Part shown: one piece after another, positions 1 through 5,880 of the stretch
Numbering within the stretch: position 1 is the stretch's first letter
Layout of the letters: each line of letters opens with the position of its first letter
Origin: Betaproteobacteria bacterium
Lineage (GTDB): Bacteria > Pseudomonadota > Gammaproteobacteria > Burkholderiales > SG8-39
Length of the DNA stretch: 6,466 bases
Direction: 5' to 3'
Assembly: GCA_019237595.1 (NCBI GenBank)
Contig: JAFAGU010000331.1
Coordinates: 1-6,466, forward strand
Translations under genes and position numbers: made by a program
The notes under the pieces: generated by a model
What the model was told of the DNA's origin: nothing
The model's database searches: none
Seen by the model: the letters and a program-made list of their open reading frames with translations, nothing else

Positions 1-87
1 CTCGTCGGTGGCGCGCTGCTTATCTGGGGCTTCGGTGGTGTGCTGCTCAGCTATTTCCGCGACAAGCGGGGGGATAGTCCGCTCTAA
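1..87 (+). CDS. C-terminal end of a membrane protein (partial)
   Basis: The first frame is open from the window edge to a TAA at 85-87 and gives 28 residues. The first twenty or so are hydrophobic and glycine-rich (LVGGALLIWGFGGVLLSYF). They are followed by a short charged tail containing RDKR and ending in SPL. This is what the last transmembrane helix of an inner-membrane protein with a positively charged cytoplasmic tail looks like. The start and most of the protein lie outside the window, so no family can be assigned. The frame ends 172 bases before the next gene and is followed by a stem-loop, so it is probably a separate transcription unit from the GGDEF-EAL gene. Confidence is moderate because the piece is short. 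Confidence 0.55.
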   Translation, partial: LVGGALLIWGFGGVLLSYFRDKRGDSPL

Positions 88-111
88 CAAGCAGCTCCGC
101 CGACGCGCGCT

Positions 112-131
112 CGAAGGCTCAGATGCCTTCG
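112..131 (+). terminator. Stem-loop after the membrane-protein gene, possible terminator
   Basis: A perfect 7-bp inverted repeat, CGAAGGC (112-118) and GCCTTCG (125-131), encloses a 6-nt loop 24 bases after the TAA at 85-87. No run of T follows it, so it is not a classical intrinsic terminator. It could still stabilise the 3' end of the upstream mRNA or act as a weak terminator. The rest of 88-259 shows no promoter that I would defend. Confidence 0.3.
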
Positions 132-259
132 CAGTGCTGATGCTCGGGTAGCAGATTCTTGCAGGGGCTCGTCCGTCGACAATCGGGTAACAAAGGGCGC
201 TGGTCGCGGTTGCGAGACCGGCGTAGGCTTCCCTCGTTGCGGGGGAACAACAACGCGCC

Positions 260-2713
260 ATGAGTAAACTATCGGCTCGCGCGAACACAGAGGTTCAGCT
301 TCAGCGGAGCGAAGCGCGCTTTCGCGCGCTCACGGAGCTCTCCTCTGACTGGTATTGGGAGCAGGACGAGCAGTTCAGGTTCACGAGCTTCGCCGGGCCG
401 CGGGCGGATGCCAACGCAGCTGGCGGCGACCCTTCGATCTATATAGGCAAGGCTCGTTGGGAAATACCCGATCTCACTCCGCTAGAGAGTGATTGGGAAC
501 AGCACCGTCGGCAGCTTGAACGCCACGAGTCGTTCCGCGACATGGTGTTCCAGCGAAGAATGCGTGACGGCAGCATCCGTTTTATGGCGATCAGCGGAGA
601 GCCAATCTTTGGCGCTGATGGCCGTTTCGCTGGATATTGCGGAGTCGGGCGTGACATTACGCAGCAGCGACGTGCCGAGGACGATCTGCGTCGATTCAGG
701 CTCGCGATGGACAGCTCGGCCGACATGATCGGGCTGGTTGACCGGGCGAGTATGCGCTTCGTTGACGTCAACAGCACCATGTGCAGGCTTCTGGGCTACA
801 GCCGCGAAGAGCTTCTGACAATGCCGCTCGATCAGTTGCTTCCGCAAAGCATCTCCGAGCTGGAAGCAGCCTACGACAAGCAGATTGCCAATCCTACGGT
901 GCCCGGGGGTCTGAACAGTCACTACCTGTGCAAGGACGGCTCACGATTGCCGTTTGAATCAAAGCGTCAGGTCATGCGCGTAGGCGAGCGCTGGGTGATC
1001 TCCGTCGTCTCGCGCGATATCCGCGAGCGCATCAAAGCGGAGGAGGAGCTACGCTCTACAGTGTCGCTTCTCACTGCGACGCTTGAGTCCACGGCCGACG
1101 GTATCTTGGTCGTGGCCGCCGACAAGCGCATCTCGCGCTTCAACCAGCGCTTCGTCGATATGTGGCGGATCCCGCAGAATGTCATCGAAGCGCGGGACGA
1201 CACGCTCGCCATTTCGTTCGTTCTCGATCAGGTCACGGACCCTCAAGGCTTCATTGCGAAGATCGAGGAGCTTTACTCGCGCCCACTCGATGAAAGCTTT
1301 GATACGATCGAGTTCAAGGACGGCCGCACCTTTGAGCGCTACTCCCGGCCACAACTCGTAGCGGGGGTCCCTTCGGGGCGCGTGTGGAGCTTTAGGGATG
1401 TTACGGAGCGACGGCGCGCGGAAGAGCGCATACACATCCTCGCCTTCCAGGACGCGCTCACCGAGCTACCGAACCGCGTGCTCTTCCGTGACCGGATGGA
1501 GCAGGCAATGGCCCATGCCGATCGCGCGGGGAACAAGGCAGCGGTCCTGTTCCTTGATCTGGACAACTTCAAGTCCATCAACGATTCCCTGGGCCACGTC
1601 GCCGGGGATGCCCTTTTGAAGATGGCGGCCGAACGCATCCGAAGCTCAATTCGGGAAACCGACACGCTTAGCCGCCAGGGTGGGGACGAATTTCTCATCA
1701 TGCTCACCGAAGTTCCGATGGCCGATGCGGTGACGCCAGTCGTCGAAAAGCTTGTCTCCCAGTTTCAGTCGCCCTTCGAGATCGAGGGACGTGAGCTCAC
1801 CACGACGGTCTCAATTGGCATCGCCCTCTATCCAGACGACGGCGAAGATTTCGATACCTTGCTTAAGAAGGCCGACACGGCCATGTATCGGGCTAAGGAT
1901 GAAGGCAGAAATGCCTATCGGTTCTTCGATGCGCATATGAATGTCGAGGCGGTCGAATACCTGAACCTTCGGAACGGCCTGCAATCAGCGGTCAGGCGGG
2001 GGGAGTTCGTACTCTTCTTTCAACCGCAGATCGATTTGTCGAGAGGCAAGATGGTCGGCGCCGAGGCCCTGCTGCGCTGGAATCATCCGCAGGAGGGAAT
2101 CGTTCTCCCGGAGCGATTCATCACCATCGCCGAGGAGAGTGGACTCATCGTTCCAATCGGGGAATGGGTGCTTCTCGAGGCTTGCAGGCAAGCAGCCCGA
2201 TGGCGCCGGTCAGGGCACGCGAATCTATCGGTTGGAGTGAATCTTTCCGCTGTCCAATTCCGGAGAGGCGGGCTGGAAAAGGCCGTTCGCGCCGCACTCG
2301 ACGACTCCGGCATCGACCCGGCGATGCTCGAGCTTGAGATCACGGAATCCATGCTGATCGAGGGCACGCAAGATAATCTCGAAACAGTGAAGCGCCTGAA
2401 GCATCTGGGCGTCAAGCTATCGATCGATGACTTTGGCAGCGGCTACTCGAGTCTCTCCTACCTGCGTCGTTTCGAGGTCGACAAGCTGAAGATCGACCAG
2501 TCGTTCATCCGGGACATCGGAAGCGACCCTGACGATGCCGCGATTGTCCGTTCCATCGTGCAAATGGCACACAGCCTGGAATTGCGCACTGTTGCAGAAG
2601 GCGTCGATGCCGCATCGCTCGTGCATCGATTGCGGGAGTGCGGGTGCGATGAGGCGCAAGGCTACTATTTCGGAGAGCCGGTTCCTGCGGCCCGGTTGTT
2701 CGCTGCTTGCTAG
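260..2713 (+). CDS. PAS-PAS-PAS-GGDEF-EAL cyclic-di-GMP cyclase/phosphodiesterase
   Basis: This 817-residue protein has no transmembrane segment or signal peptide, so it should be cytoplasmic. Three PAS/PAC modules lie at about residues 16-140, 146-262 and 268-391; each ends in a typical linker such as RDITQQRRAEDDL. A GGDEF domain (about 393-552) has D433 in FLDLDNFK and an exact GGDEF at 474-478. An RETD at 465-468, five residues before it, matches the RxxD product-inhibition site. An EAL domain (about 570-812) has E602 of EAL, N661, E693, D723/D724 in DDFGSGYSSL, K744, D746, E780 and Q800. Spacing matches active phosphodiesterases of the family. One small change is AEGVD (779-783) in place of the usual AEGVE. 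By family knowledge it makes cyclic-di-GMP from two GTP and/or hydrolyses it to pGpG under PAS control; which activity dominates cannot be read from sequence. The ATG at 260 is the first start after an in-frame TAG at 224; its Shine-Dalgarno (GGGGG near 241) is weak and distant. Confidence 0.96.
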   Translation: MSKLSARANTEVQLQRSEARFRALTELSSDWYWEQDEQFRFTSFAGPRADANAAGGDPSIYIGKARWEIPDLTPLESDWEQHRRQLERHESFRDMVFQRRMRDGSIRFMAISGEPIFGADGRFAGYCGVGRDITQQRRAEDDLRRFRLAMDSSADMIGLVDRASMRFVDVNSTMCRLLGYSREELLTMPLDQLLPQSISELEAAYDKQIANPTVPGGLNSHYLCKDGSRLPFESKRQVMRVGERWVISVVSRDIRERIKAEEELRSTVSLLTATLESTADGILVVAADKRISRFNQRFVDMWRIPQNVIEARDDTLAISFVLDQVTDPQGFIAKIEELYSRPLDESFDTIEFKDGRTFERYSRPQLVAGVPSGRVWSFRDVTERRRAEERIHILAFQDALTELPNRVLFRDRMEQAMAHADRAGNKAAVLFLDLDNFKSINDSLGHVAGDALLKMAAERIRSSIRETDTLSRQGGDEFLIMLTEVPMADAVTPVVEKLVSQFQSPFEIEGRELTTTVSIGIALYPDDGEDFDTLLKKADTAMYRAKDEGRNAYRFFDAHMNVEAVEYLNLRNGLQSAVRRGEFVLFFQPQIDLSRGKMVGAEALLRWNHPQEGIVLPERFITIAEESGLIVPIGEWVLLEACRQAARWRRSGHANLSVGVNLSAVQFRRGGLEKAVRAALDDSGIDPAMLELEITESMLIEGTQDNLETVKRLKHLGVKLSIDDFGSGYSSLSYLRRFEVDKLKIDQSFIRDIGSDPDDAAIVRSIVQMAHSLELRTVAEGVDAASLVHRLRECGCDEAQGYYFGEPVPAARLFAAC

Positions 2714-2734
2714 TGACGGTAACAAGGCACTGCC

Positions 2735-2760
2735 AATGTCCGCTTCTCGCCAAAGAACGA
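2735..2760 (+). repeat. Possible degenerate half-copy of the intergenic repeat
   Basis: The spacer between the GGDEF-EAL gene and the basic-protein gene contains ATGTCCGCTTCTCGCCAAAG. This resembles the left arm and centre of the repeat at 6299 (ATGTCCGCT, then TGGCCGAAA), with roughly 15 of 19 positions matching. The right half is not recognisable. It could be an eroded copy or a chance match in GC-rich DNA. The remainder of 2714-2911 holds nothing else I can identify. Confidence 0.25.
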
Positions 2761-2911
2761 TTTCGAGGCGTCCATGCACCTCCAGCGCGAGCAACCGCCG
2801 TACCGGAAGAGGCAGACAAAATGTGACAACGCGGAACCGCTCGCAACAATAGAGTAGACTGTGGTGGAACTGCGGGAAGGGGCCCGCGGCGAGAAGGTCG
2901 GGGAGGGGTGC

Positions 2912-3304
2912 ATGTCGCGCGATAAGGAACGCAAGCTCCGCAAGAAGCTGGAAAAGACCGTGCGCAAATTGCGCAAACTTCTGGGCGCGAAGGAAAGCGA
3001 GTCCCGCAAAGAGCGCAAGCTTCGCAAGAAGCTCGAGAAGCGGCAGCTCAGGCTCGAGAAAAAGCTGCGAAAAGCCACGAAACCGGCGCCGAAAAAGCCG
3101 GGAGCTAAGAAGGCGGCGCGAAGGGCCTCCAGCTCGAGGAACCGAGTGCCGGCGCGCGAGGCAGCGAAGCGGACACCGCCGCGTAGGGTTGCTGCGCGTG
3201 CACCGCACAAGGCGATCGCCCCAGTTGTCGCAACCGTGCCTGGACCATTGGCGCAGCCGTCCGCCCCGGCTGGGGACATTGCCGGCACGCCGCTCTCACA
3301 GTAA
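2912..3304 (+). CDS. Small lysine/arginine-rich basic protein with duplicated helical block
   Basis: From the ATG at 2912 the product is 130 residues. This start follows GGGGAGGGG (2900-2908), a good Shine-Dalgarno; a GTG at 2861 in the same frame would add 17 residues but has no obvious ribosome site. Residues 1-52 are almost entirely K, R, E and L in a heptad-like pattern, which suggests a highly charged helix or coiled coil. The block KERKLRKKLEK occurs twice, at residues 5-15 and 33-43, with a 28-residue period. Residues 53-85 carry KKPGAKKAARR-type motifs like those of histone-H1-like bacterial tails. The C-terminal third is rich in Ala, Pro and Val and probably disordered. There is no signal peptide or membrane segment. 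A nucleic-acid or polyanion-binding role is an inference from charge alone, and I do not recognise a named family. Low complexity makes homology searches unreliable, but the synonymous-only differences between the repeats support real coding. Confidence 0.75.
   Translation: MSRDKERKLRKKLEKTVRKLRKLLGAKESESRKERKLRKKLEKRQLRLEKKLRKATKPAPKKPGAKKAARRASSSRNRVPAREAAKRTPPRRVAARAPHKAIAPVVATVPGPLAQPSAPAGDIAGTPLSQ
2924..3040 (+). repeat. Intragenic direct repeat encoding KERKLRKKLEK twice
   Basis: Two 33-bp copies lie at 2924-2956 and 3008-3040, with an 84-bp period. They match at 28 of 33 bases, and all five differences fall at third codon positions and are synonymous. The encoded 11-residue block is therefore identical. 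This is consistent with an internal duplication of a 28-residue unit held constant at protein level. Confidence 0.8.
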
Positions 3305-3341
3305 GTAGGGCGCCGCGCACGAGGTTGTGCCGGACGGGTCC

Positions 3342-3560
3342 ATGGACAGCCCGGTAAAGAACGCCTACTACGACACGGCTGTGGGGAACGTGGGGGTCAT
3401 ACGGCCATCGGACGAGCAAACACTCGAAGCCTTCAAATCGACTGTTGACGCCGCAGAGGCCTGGGAAGCAAGAGGCCTGATTCAAATCATTGCATGCCAT
3501 CGAAAGCGTCAGCACGGTCACGCTTGTGTTGATCTGATCCAATTTCGGCGCCTGAAGTAG
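3342..3560 (+). CDS. Small hypothetical protein
   Basis: From the ATG at 3342 the product is 72 residues; a GTG at 3327 in the same frame would give 77. Neither start has a strong Shine-Dalgarno (GACGGG at 3333-3338 is close to the ATG), so the start is uncertain. I do not recognise the family. The middle (TLEAFKSTVDAAEAWEARG) reads as an amphipathic helix, and the end (LIQIIACHRKRQHGHACVDL, then IQFRRLK) reads as two beta strands around a basic, His-containing turn. This could be a small alpha/beta or winged-helix-like fold, which is inference only. It begins 37 bases after the basic-protein gene and could share its transcript. The sequence has ordinary globular composition and no antisense shadow explains it, so I think it is real. 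It ends in TAG TAG TAG. Confidence 0.6.
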   Translation: MDSPVKNAYYDTAVGNVGVIRPSDEQTLEAFKSTVDAAEAWEARGLIQIIACHRKRQHGHACVDLIQFRRLK

Positions 3561-3634
3561 TAGTAGTCGCCAAACGTCGCATACTTCCCGGATCCTATTG
3601 CCTACCATTTGCCCCGCGAAGACGGATCCTCGAG

Positions 3635-3688
3635 CGTCCGCTTATGGCCGAAACCGGACACAATGAATGCTAACGACCCACGTTAGGT
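3635..3688 (+). repeat. Interspersed palindromic intergenic repeat, copy 1
   Basis: The copy starts GTCCGCTTATGGCCG at 3636. GTCCG (3636-3640) pairs with CGGAC (3655-3659), and a CACAATGA box follows. A second perfect hairpin, CTAACG (3670-3675) with CGTTAG (3681-3686), has a 5-nt loop. Over the 31-base core it matches the copy at 4052 at 27 positions. The terminal AGCGGAC arm seen in two other copies is lost here. It ends 24 bases before the cupin start codon. Confidence 0.8.
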
Positions 3689-3701
3689 TGCTCGAGCCTG
3701 C

Positions 3702-3705
3702 GAGG
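3702..3705 (+). promoter_or_regulatory. Ribosome binding site of the first cupin gene
   Basis: GAGG lies 7 nt before the ATG at 3713. It fixes this start and shows that the repeat copy just upstream lies in the mRNA leader and not in the coding region. Confidence 0.6.
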
Positions 3706-3712
3706 CGCTTAC

Positions 3713-4036
3713 ATGATCAACCTTGAAGGTGTAGTTGCCACCAAATGGCAAGATGTGCCCGCCCAAGACATCTTTCCTGGCATTCGACGACGGATCCTTT
3801 GGCGGGGCGCAAATGGCGCCAAGGCGCAGATTCTTGAAATAGACGCGGGCGCGAAGTTTTCTCGATTGGACGTCCACGCTCCCGGACCGGAGGAGGTGTA
3901 TGTCGTCTCCGGGATTTTCAATGACGGCGTCCATAACTACCCCGCCGGTTCCTTCATACACAACCCTGCAGGTTCCGCGCATGTGCCTCAATCAAAGGAA
4001 GGCTGCGTGCTATTCGTTTTTTTCCCCGAGGGCTGA
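3713..4036 (+). CDS. Small ChrR-type cupin-domain protein
   Basis: The 107-residue product is a single beta-barrel cupin of the size and pattern of stand-alone ChrR-like cupins (the anti-sigma-factor C-terminal cupin family). Motif 1 is represented by G46, D53-V-H55, E60 and G67. Motif 2 is G79-x5-P85-x-G87-x2-H90 (NPAGSAHVP), followed by SKEGCVLFVFF, typical of the family. Compared with the usual H-x-H, the first histidine is replaced by D53, leaving H55, E60 and H90 as possible metal ligands. No zinc-finger anti-sigma domain is present, so this is not a complete ChrR. Function is unknown: possible roles are a small metal-dependent dioxygenase or isomerase, or a ligand-binding protein. Repeat copies flank it on both sides, and its stop (TGA, 4034-4036) is 14 bases before the next copy. 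It is probably expressed on its own or with only loose coupling to its neighbours. Confidence 0.88.
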   Translation: MINLEGVVATKWQDVPAQDIFPGIRRRILWRGANGAKAQILEIDAGAKFSRLDVHAPGPEEVYVVSGIFNDGVHNYPAGSFIHNPAGSAHVPQSKEGCVLFVFFPEG

Positions 4037-4050
4037 AAAGCGACCGAGCT

Positions 4051-4105
4051 AGTCCGCTATTGGCCGATACCGGACAGAATGACTGTCGAGACCCGCACGG
4101 GAATG
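4051..4105 (+). repeat. Interspersed palindromic intergenic repeat, copy 2
   Basis: The core GTCCGCTATTGGCCGATACC starts at 4052. GTCCG (4052-4056) pairs with CGGAC (4071-4075). Inside this, TAT pairs with ATA around the TGGCCG loop, giving the best internal hairpin of the set. An AATGAC box follows at 4078-4083. The right half is diverged and lacks the AGCGGAC arm. The copy begins 14 bases after the cupin stop and ends 18 bases before the protease start. Confidence 0.8.
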
Positions 4106-4110
4106 TGCTG

Positions 4111-4116
4111 AAAGGG
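4111..4116 (+). promoter_or_regulatory. Ribosome binding site of the metzincin gene
   Basis: AAAGGG lies 7 nt before a GTG at 4124. It decides the start, because no ATG begins the signal-peptide frame. The GTG is the only start that gives a normal secretion signal. Confidence 0.55.
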
Positions 4117-4123
4117 TGAAGAA

Positions 4124-4897
4124 GTGAAACTTGGGCCACAGGCACAGGCTTTCATCGCGGGACTACTCGGGATCGCTTTGCCCTTGCTGGCGAGCCCCGC
4201 CAACCGGTGTATCACGCCCTCAGGCAAGGTTCTTTATACCGATACCTCGTGCGAGTCGATGGGCGCGAGACTCGATCGCGCCGTAACGAAGGAGGTGTCG
4301 GTGATCGAATCACCGCCTGCTTCAAGCGCGCTTCCCACGGGGTCCAAGAAAGCCACCGAGCGCCCCCCAGCAAAGCGCCCGTTTCAGAAATCGTCCGCGT
4401 CGCCCACCTTCGCCGTCTGCTATGACGCCCGCGAGCAGCGCGCCGAGGTGACCAAGGACGACGTTGAGAGCGCCATCCGGAACGCTGTGGCTTTATGGAA
4501 CGCCGGCTGCAACGTTAACTACGAGTTTCTCGGCACCTGCGCCACCGAGATTGGGCGCAGCGACCGCGCCATCGACTACAGAGTCTGGTGGGCGTCCTGG
4601 GATGAAAGCATGAAAATGGAGGACGGCAGCCGCAATGCCGCGGATCACGCGATCGCCGCGGCAAGTCCCCGAGTCGGCGTCGCCCTGAATCGCACCATCG
4701 ACGCTTCCAAGTTTCTTCGCCAGTACCGGCGCTCGATCGTCCATGAGTTCGGGCATGTAGTGGGCGTCGGTCATTCTTCGAACCCGCGCGACGTCATGTA
4801 TCAGGGCGGCAGGAACGCCACACCCACCGATGACGACTTGCGCGCGTGCAACGCTGCCGTCGAAGCCCGCTACGGAGTGAAAAGCGCGGCCAACTAG
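4124..4897 (+). CDS. Secreted matrixin-like zinc metalloprotease with DUF4124-like N-terminus
   Basis: The 257-residue product starts with a Sec signal peptide: K2, a hydrophobic stretch at about 9-23, and a likely cut after SPA (24-26). The mature N-terminus (residues 27-43, NRCITPSGKVLYTDTSC) resembles the DUF4124 module of exported proteobacterial proteins, with a Cys pair C29/C43. A Ser/Pro/Lys-rich linker (about 60-95) leads to the catalytic domain. The zinc site HEFGHVVGVGH (207-217) is a perfect HExxHxxGxxH, with H207, H211 and H217 as ligands and E208 as general base. The Met-turn DVMY has M225 eight residues after the last His, the spacing seen in matrixins (family M10). No propeptide cysteine switch is visible. 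It should act in the periplasm or outside the cell; the substrate is unknown. Further cysteines (C99, C129, C139, one near the C-terminus) may form disulfides. The GTG start follows repeat copy 2. Confidence 0.9.
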   Translation: MKLGPQAQAFIAGLLGIALPLLASPANRCITPSGKVLYTDTSCESMGARLDRAVTKEVSVIESPPASSALPTGSKKATERPPAKRPFQKSSASPTFAVCYDAREQRAEVTKDDVESAIRNAVALWNAGCNVNYEFLGTCATEIGRSDRAIDYRVWWASWDESMKMEDGSRNAADHAIAAASPRVGVALNRTIDASKFLRQYRRSIVHEFGHVVGVGHSSNPRDVMYQGGRNATPTDDDLRACNAAVEARYGVKSAAN

Positions 4898-4907
4898 CCG
4901 TTGCCTC

Positions 4908-4962
4908 GCGGACCGCATGCGCCGCTATGGACCGCGTCCGCGTGGACCGCGCTATAGTCCGC
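4908..4962 (+). repeat. Cluster of GGACCGC/GTCCGC words after the protease gene
   Basis: The short word GGACCGC occurs near 4910, 4929 and 4944. It is interleaved with GTCCGC at 4936 and 4957, and CGCTAT occurs twice (4923 and 4950). Several of these can pair with one another, for example GGAC-CGC-GTCC at 4929-4939. The cluster runs directly into the inverted repeat copy and uses the same arm sequence, so it may be the debris of additional copies. Confidence 0.4.
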
Positions 4963-5000
4963 CATCGACCCATAGCTGACATTCAGTCTGGCTCGGGATC
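4956..5000 (-). repeat. Interspersed palindromic intergenic repeat, copy 3 (inverted, diverged)
   Basis: Read on the minus strand this copy has the AATG box and the outer arm in the repeat's order, ending in GGCGGACT (complement of AGTCCGCC at 4956-4963). Against the reverse complement of the copy at 5788, about 21 of 32 positions match, including GTCCGC, TAG, CATT and GTC blocks. It is the only copy in this orientation. It ends 14 bases before the GTG of the phosphoesterase gene. Confidence 0.5.
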
Positions 5001-5014
5001 GAACGGCGCAAGCG

Positions 5015-5770
5015 GTGAAGCTCAACATCCTCTCGGATCTGCACCTCAGCAAGGGCGAGCTATCACTGCCCGGAGAGGGCGCTGACCTCGTCATTCTCGC
5101 AGGGGATGTTGCACGCCCCGAGCGAGCCATCGCGTGGGCTTCGCGCATCGCGCGGCCAGTGCTCTACATTGCCGGCAATCACGAGTTCTACGGCGGCACG
5201 ATCGAGGATACGCCCGGCGAATTGAAGCGGCTCGCCGCGGGAACGAACGTGCGCGTGCTCGATCGCGACGCGGTGGTGATCGACGGCGTGCGCTTCCTCG
5301 GCGCCACGCTGTGGACGGACTTCCTGGTGGCTGGCGATGGCGAGGCACGCGCGACGGCGATGCGCGAGGCGCAGCGCCTGATGCGCGATTTCAGCGTGGT
5401 GCGCACGGGCGACGTGCCCTTCACGCCCGAAGCCTCGACCGCGCTCTTCGCCAAGGATGCGGCGTGGCTCCAAACGCAGCTCGCCGAGCCGCATTGGGGC
5501 CCGACGGTGGTGATCACGCACCACGCGCCCTCCGCGCGCAGCATCCACCCGCGCTTCGCCGGCTCACCGCTCAACGCCTGCTTCGTCTCCAGCGCCGAGC
5601 GGCTGCTGGATGGCCGCCGTGCGCAGCTGTGGATCCACGGCCACACGCACGATAGTTTCGATTACGAGGTAAACGGCACCCGCGTGCTTTGCAATCCGCG
5701 CGGCTACGCGAAAGACGGCGTGAACGAGAACGCGCTTTTCAATATCGGCCTGACCGTCGCGATCGGCTAG
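5015..5770 (+). CDS. Calcineurin-like metallophosphoesterase
   Basis: The 251-residue product has the full metal-site signature of the metallophosphoesterase superfamily: D8-x-H10 (SDLHLS), GD31 (LAGDV), GN55-H56-E, the HH pair at 169-170 (THHAP) and HGH210-T-H212 near the C-terminus. These residues bind a two-metal centre that hydrolyses phosphoester or phosphodiester bonds. There is no signal peptide or membrane segment, so it is probably cytoplasmic. Length fits a catalytic domain with no extra modules. The GTG start is supported because the first beta strand (KLNILSDLHL) begins at residue 2, as in relatives; the Shine-Dalgarno is poor. Substrate cannot be predicted: nucleotides, cyclic nucleotides, phosphoproteins and lipids are all known in the superfamily. 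Third codon positions are much more GC-rich than in the two cupin genes beside it. Repeat copies lie on both sides. Confidence 0.93.
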   Translation: MKLNILSDLHLSKGELSLPGEGADLVILAGDVARPERAIAWASRIARPVLYIAGNHEFYGGTIEDTPGELKRLAAGTNVRVLDRDAVVIDGVRFLGATLWTDFLVAGDGEARATAMREAQRLMRDFSVVRTGDVPFTPEASTALFAKDAAWLQTQLAEPHWGPTVVITHHAPSARSIHPRFAGSPLNACFVSSAERLLDGRRAQLWIHGHTHDSFDYEVNGTRVLCNPRGYAKDGVNENALFNIGLTVAIG

Positions 5771-5787
5771 CGATAGCCCCAATCGAA

Positions 5788-5846
5788 CGTCCTCCGTGGC
5801 CGAAAAGGGACACAATGACCCCTAACGATCCAAAGCGGACCGTCCC
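5788..5846 (+). repeat. Interspersed palindromic intergenic repeat, copy 4
   Basis: The left arm is altered (GTCCTCC at 5789) but the centre TGGCCGAAAAGGGACACAAT is well kept. About 25 of 31 core positions match copy 1, allowing one gap. GTCC (5789-5792) can pair with GGAC (5808-5811). The right half CCTAACGATCCAAAGCGGAC retains the terminal AGCGGAC arm at 5834-5840. It starts 17 bases after the phosphoesterase stop and ends 34 bases before the next start codon. Confidence 0.75.
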
Positions 5847-5869
5847 TTGAATGTCGAACTGAAGCAGCG

Positions 5870-5875
5870 AAGGAG
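5870..5875 (+). promoter_or_regulatory. Strong ribosome binding site of the second cupin gene
   Basis: AAGGAG lies 5 nt before the ATG at 5881. It is the closest match to the consensus Shine-Dalgarno in the window and firmly fixes this start. Confidence 0.75.
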
Positions 5876-5880
5876 TAAAG

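Noticed and set aside
202..216. Possible sigma-54 promoter (TGG...TTGC) upstream of the GGDEF-EAL gene
   Set aside because: The GG and GC elements are only 8 bases apart, while sigma-54 promoters need 10, so the spacing is wrong.
2535..2852. Plus-strand frame of 105 residues overlapping the end of the GGDEF-EAL gene
   Set aside because: It is mostly an alternative frame of the EAL coding region, with Ser/Arg/Cys-rich composition and no ribosome site.
2417..3288. Long minus-strand open frames (up to 263 residues)
   Set aside because: They are antisense to the EAL domain and to the Lys-rich gene. Their leucine- and phenylalanine-rich sequence is the mirror of AAG/CGC-rich codons, and no domain is recognisable.
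3683..3991. Minus-strand frame of 102 residues over the first cupin gene
   Set aside because: It is antisense to a clear cupin domain that has a good ribosome site on the plus strand.
5063..5815. Several long frames on both strands over the phosphoesterase gene
   Set aside because: High GC at third positions removes stop codons from other frames. The metallophosphoesterase motifs identify the real frame.
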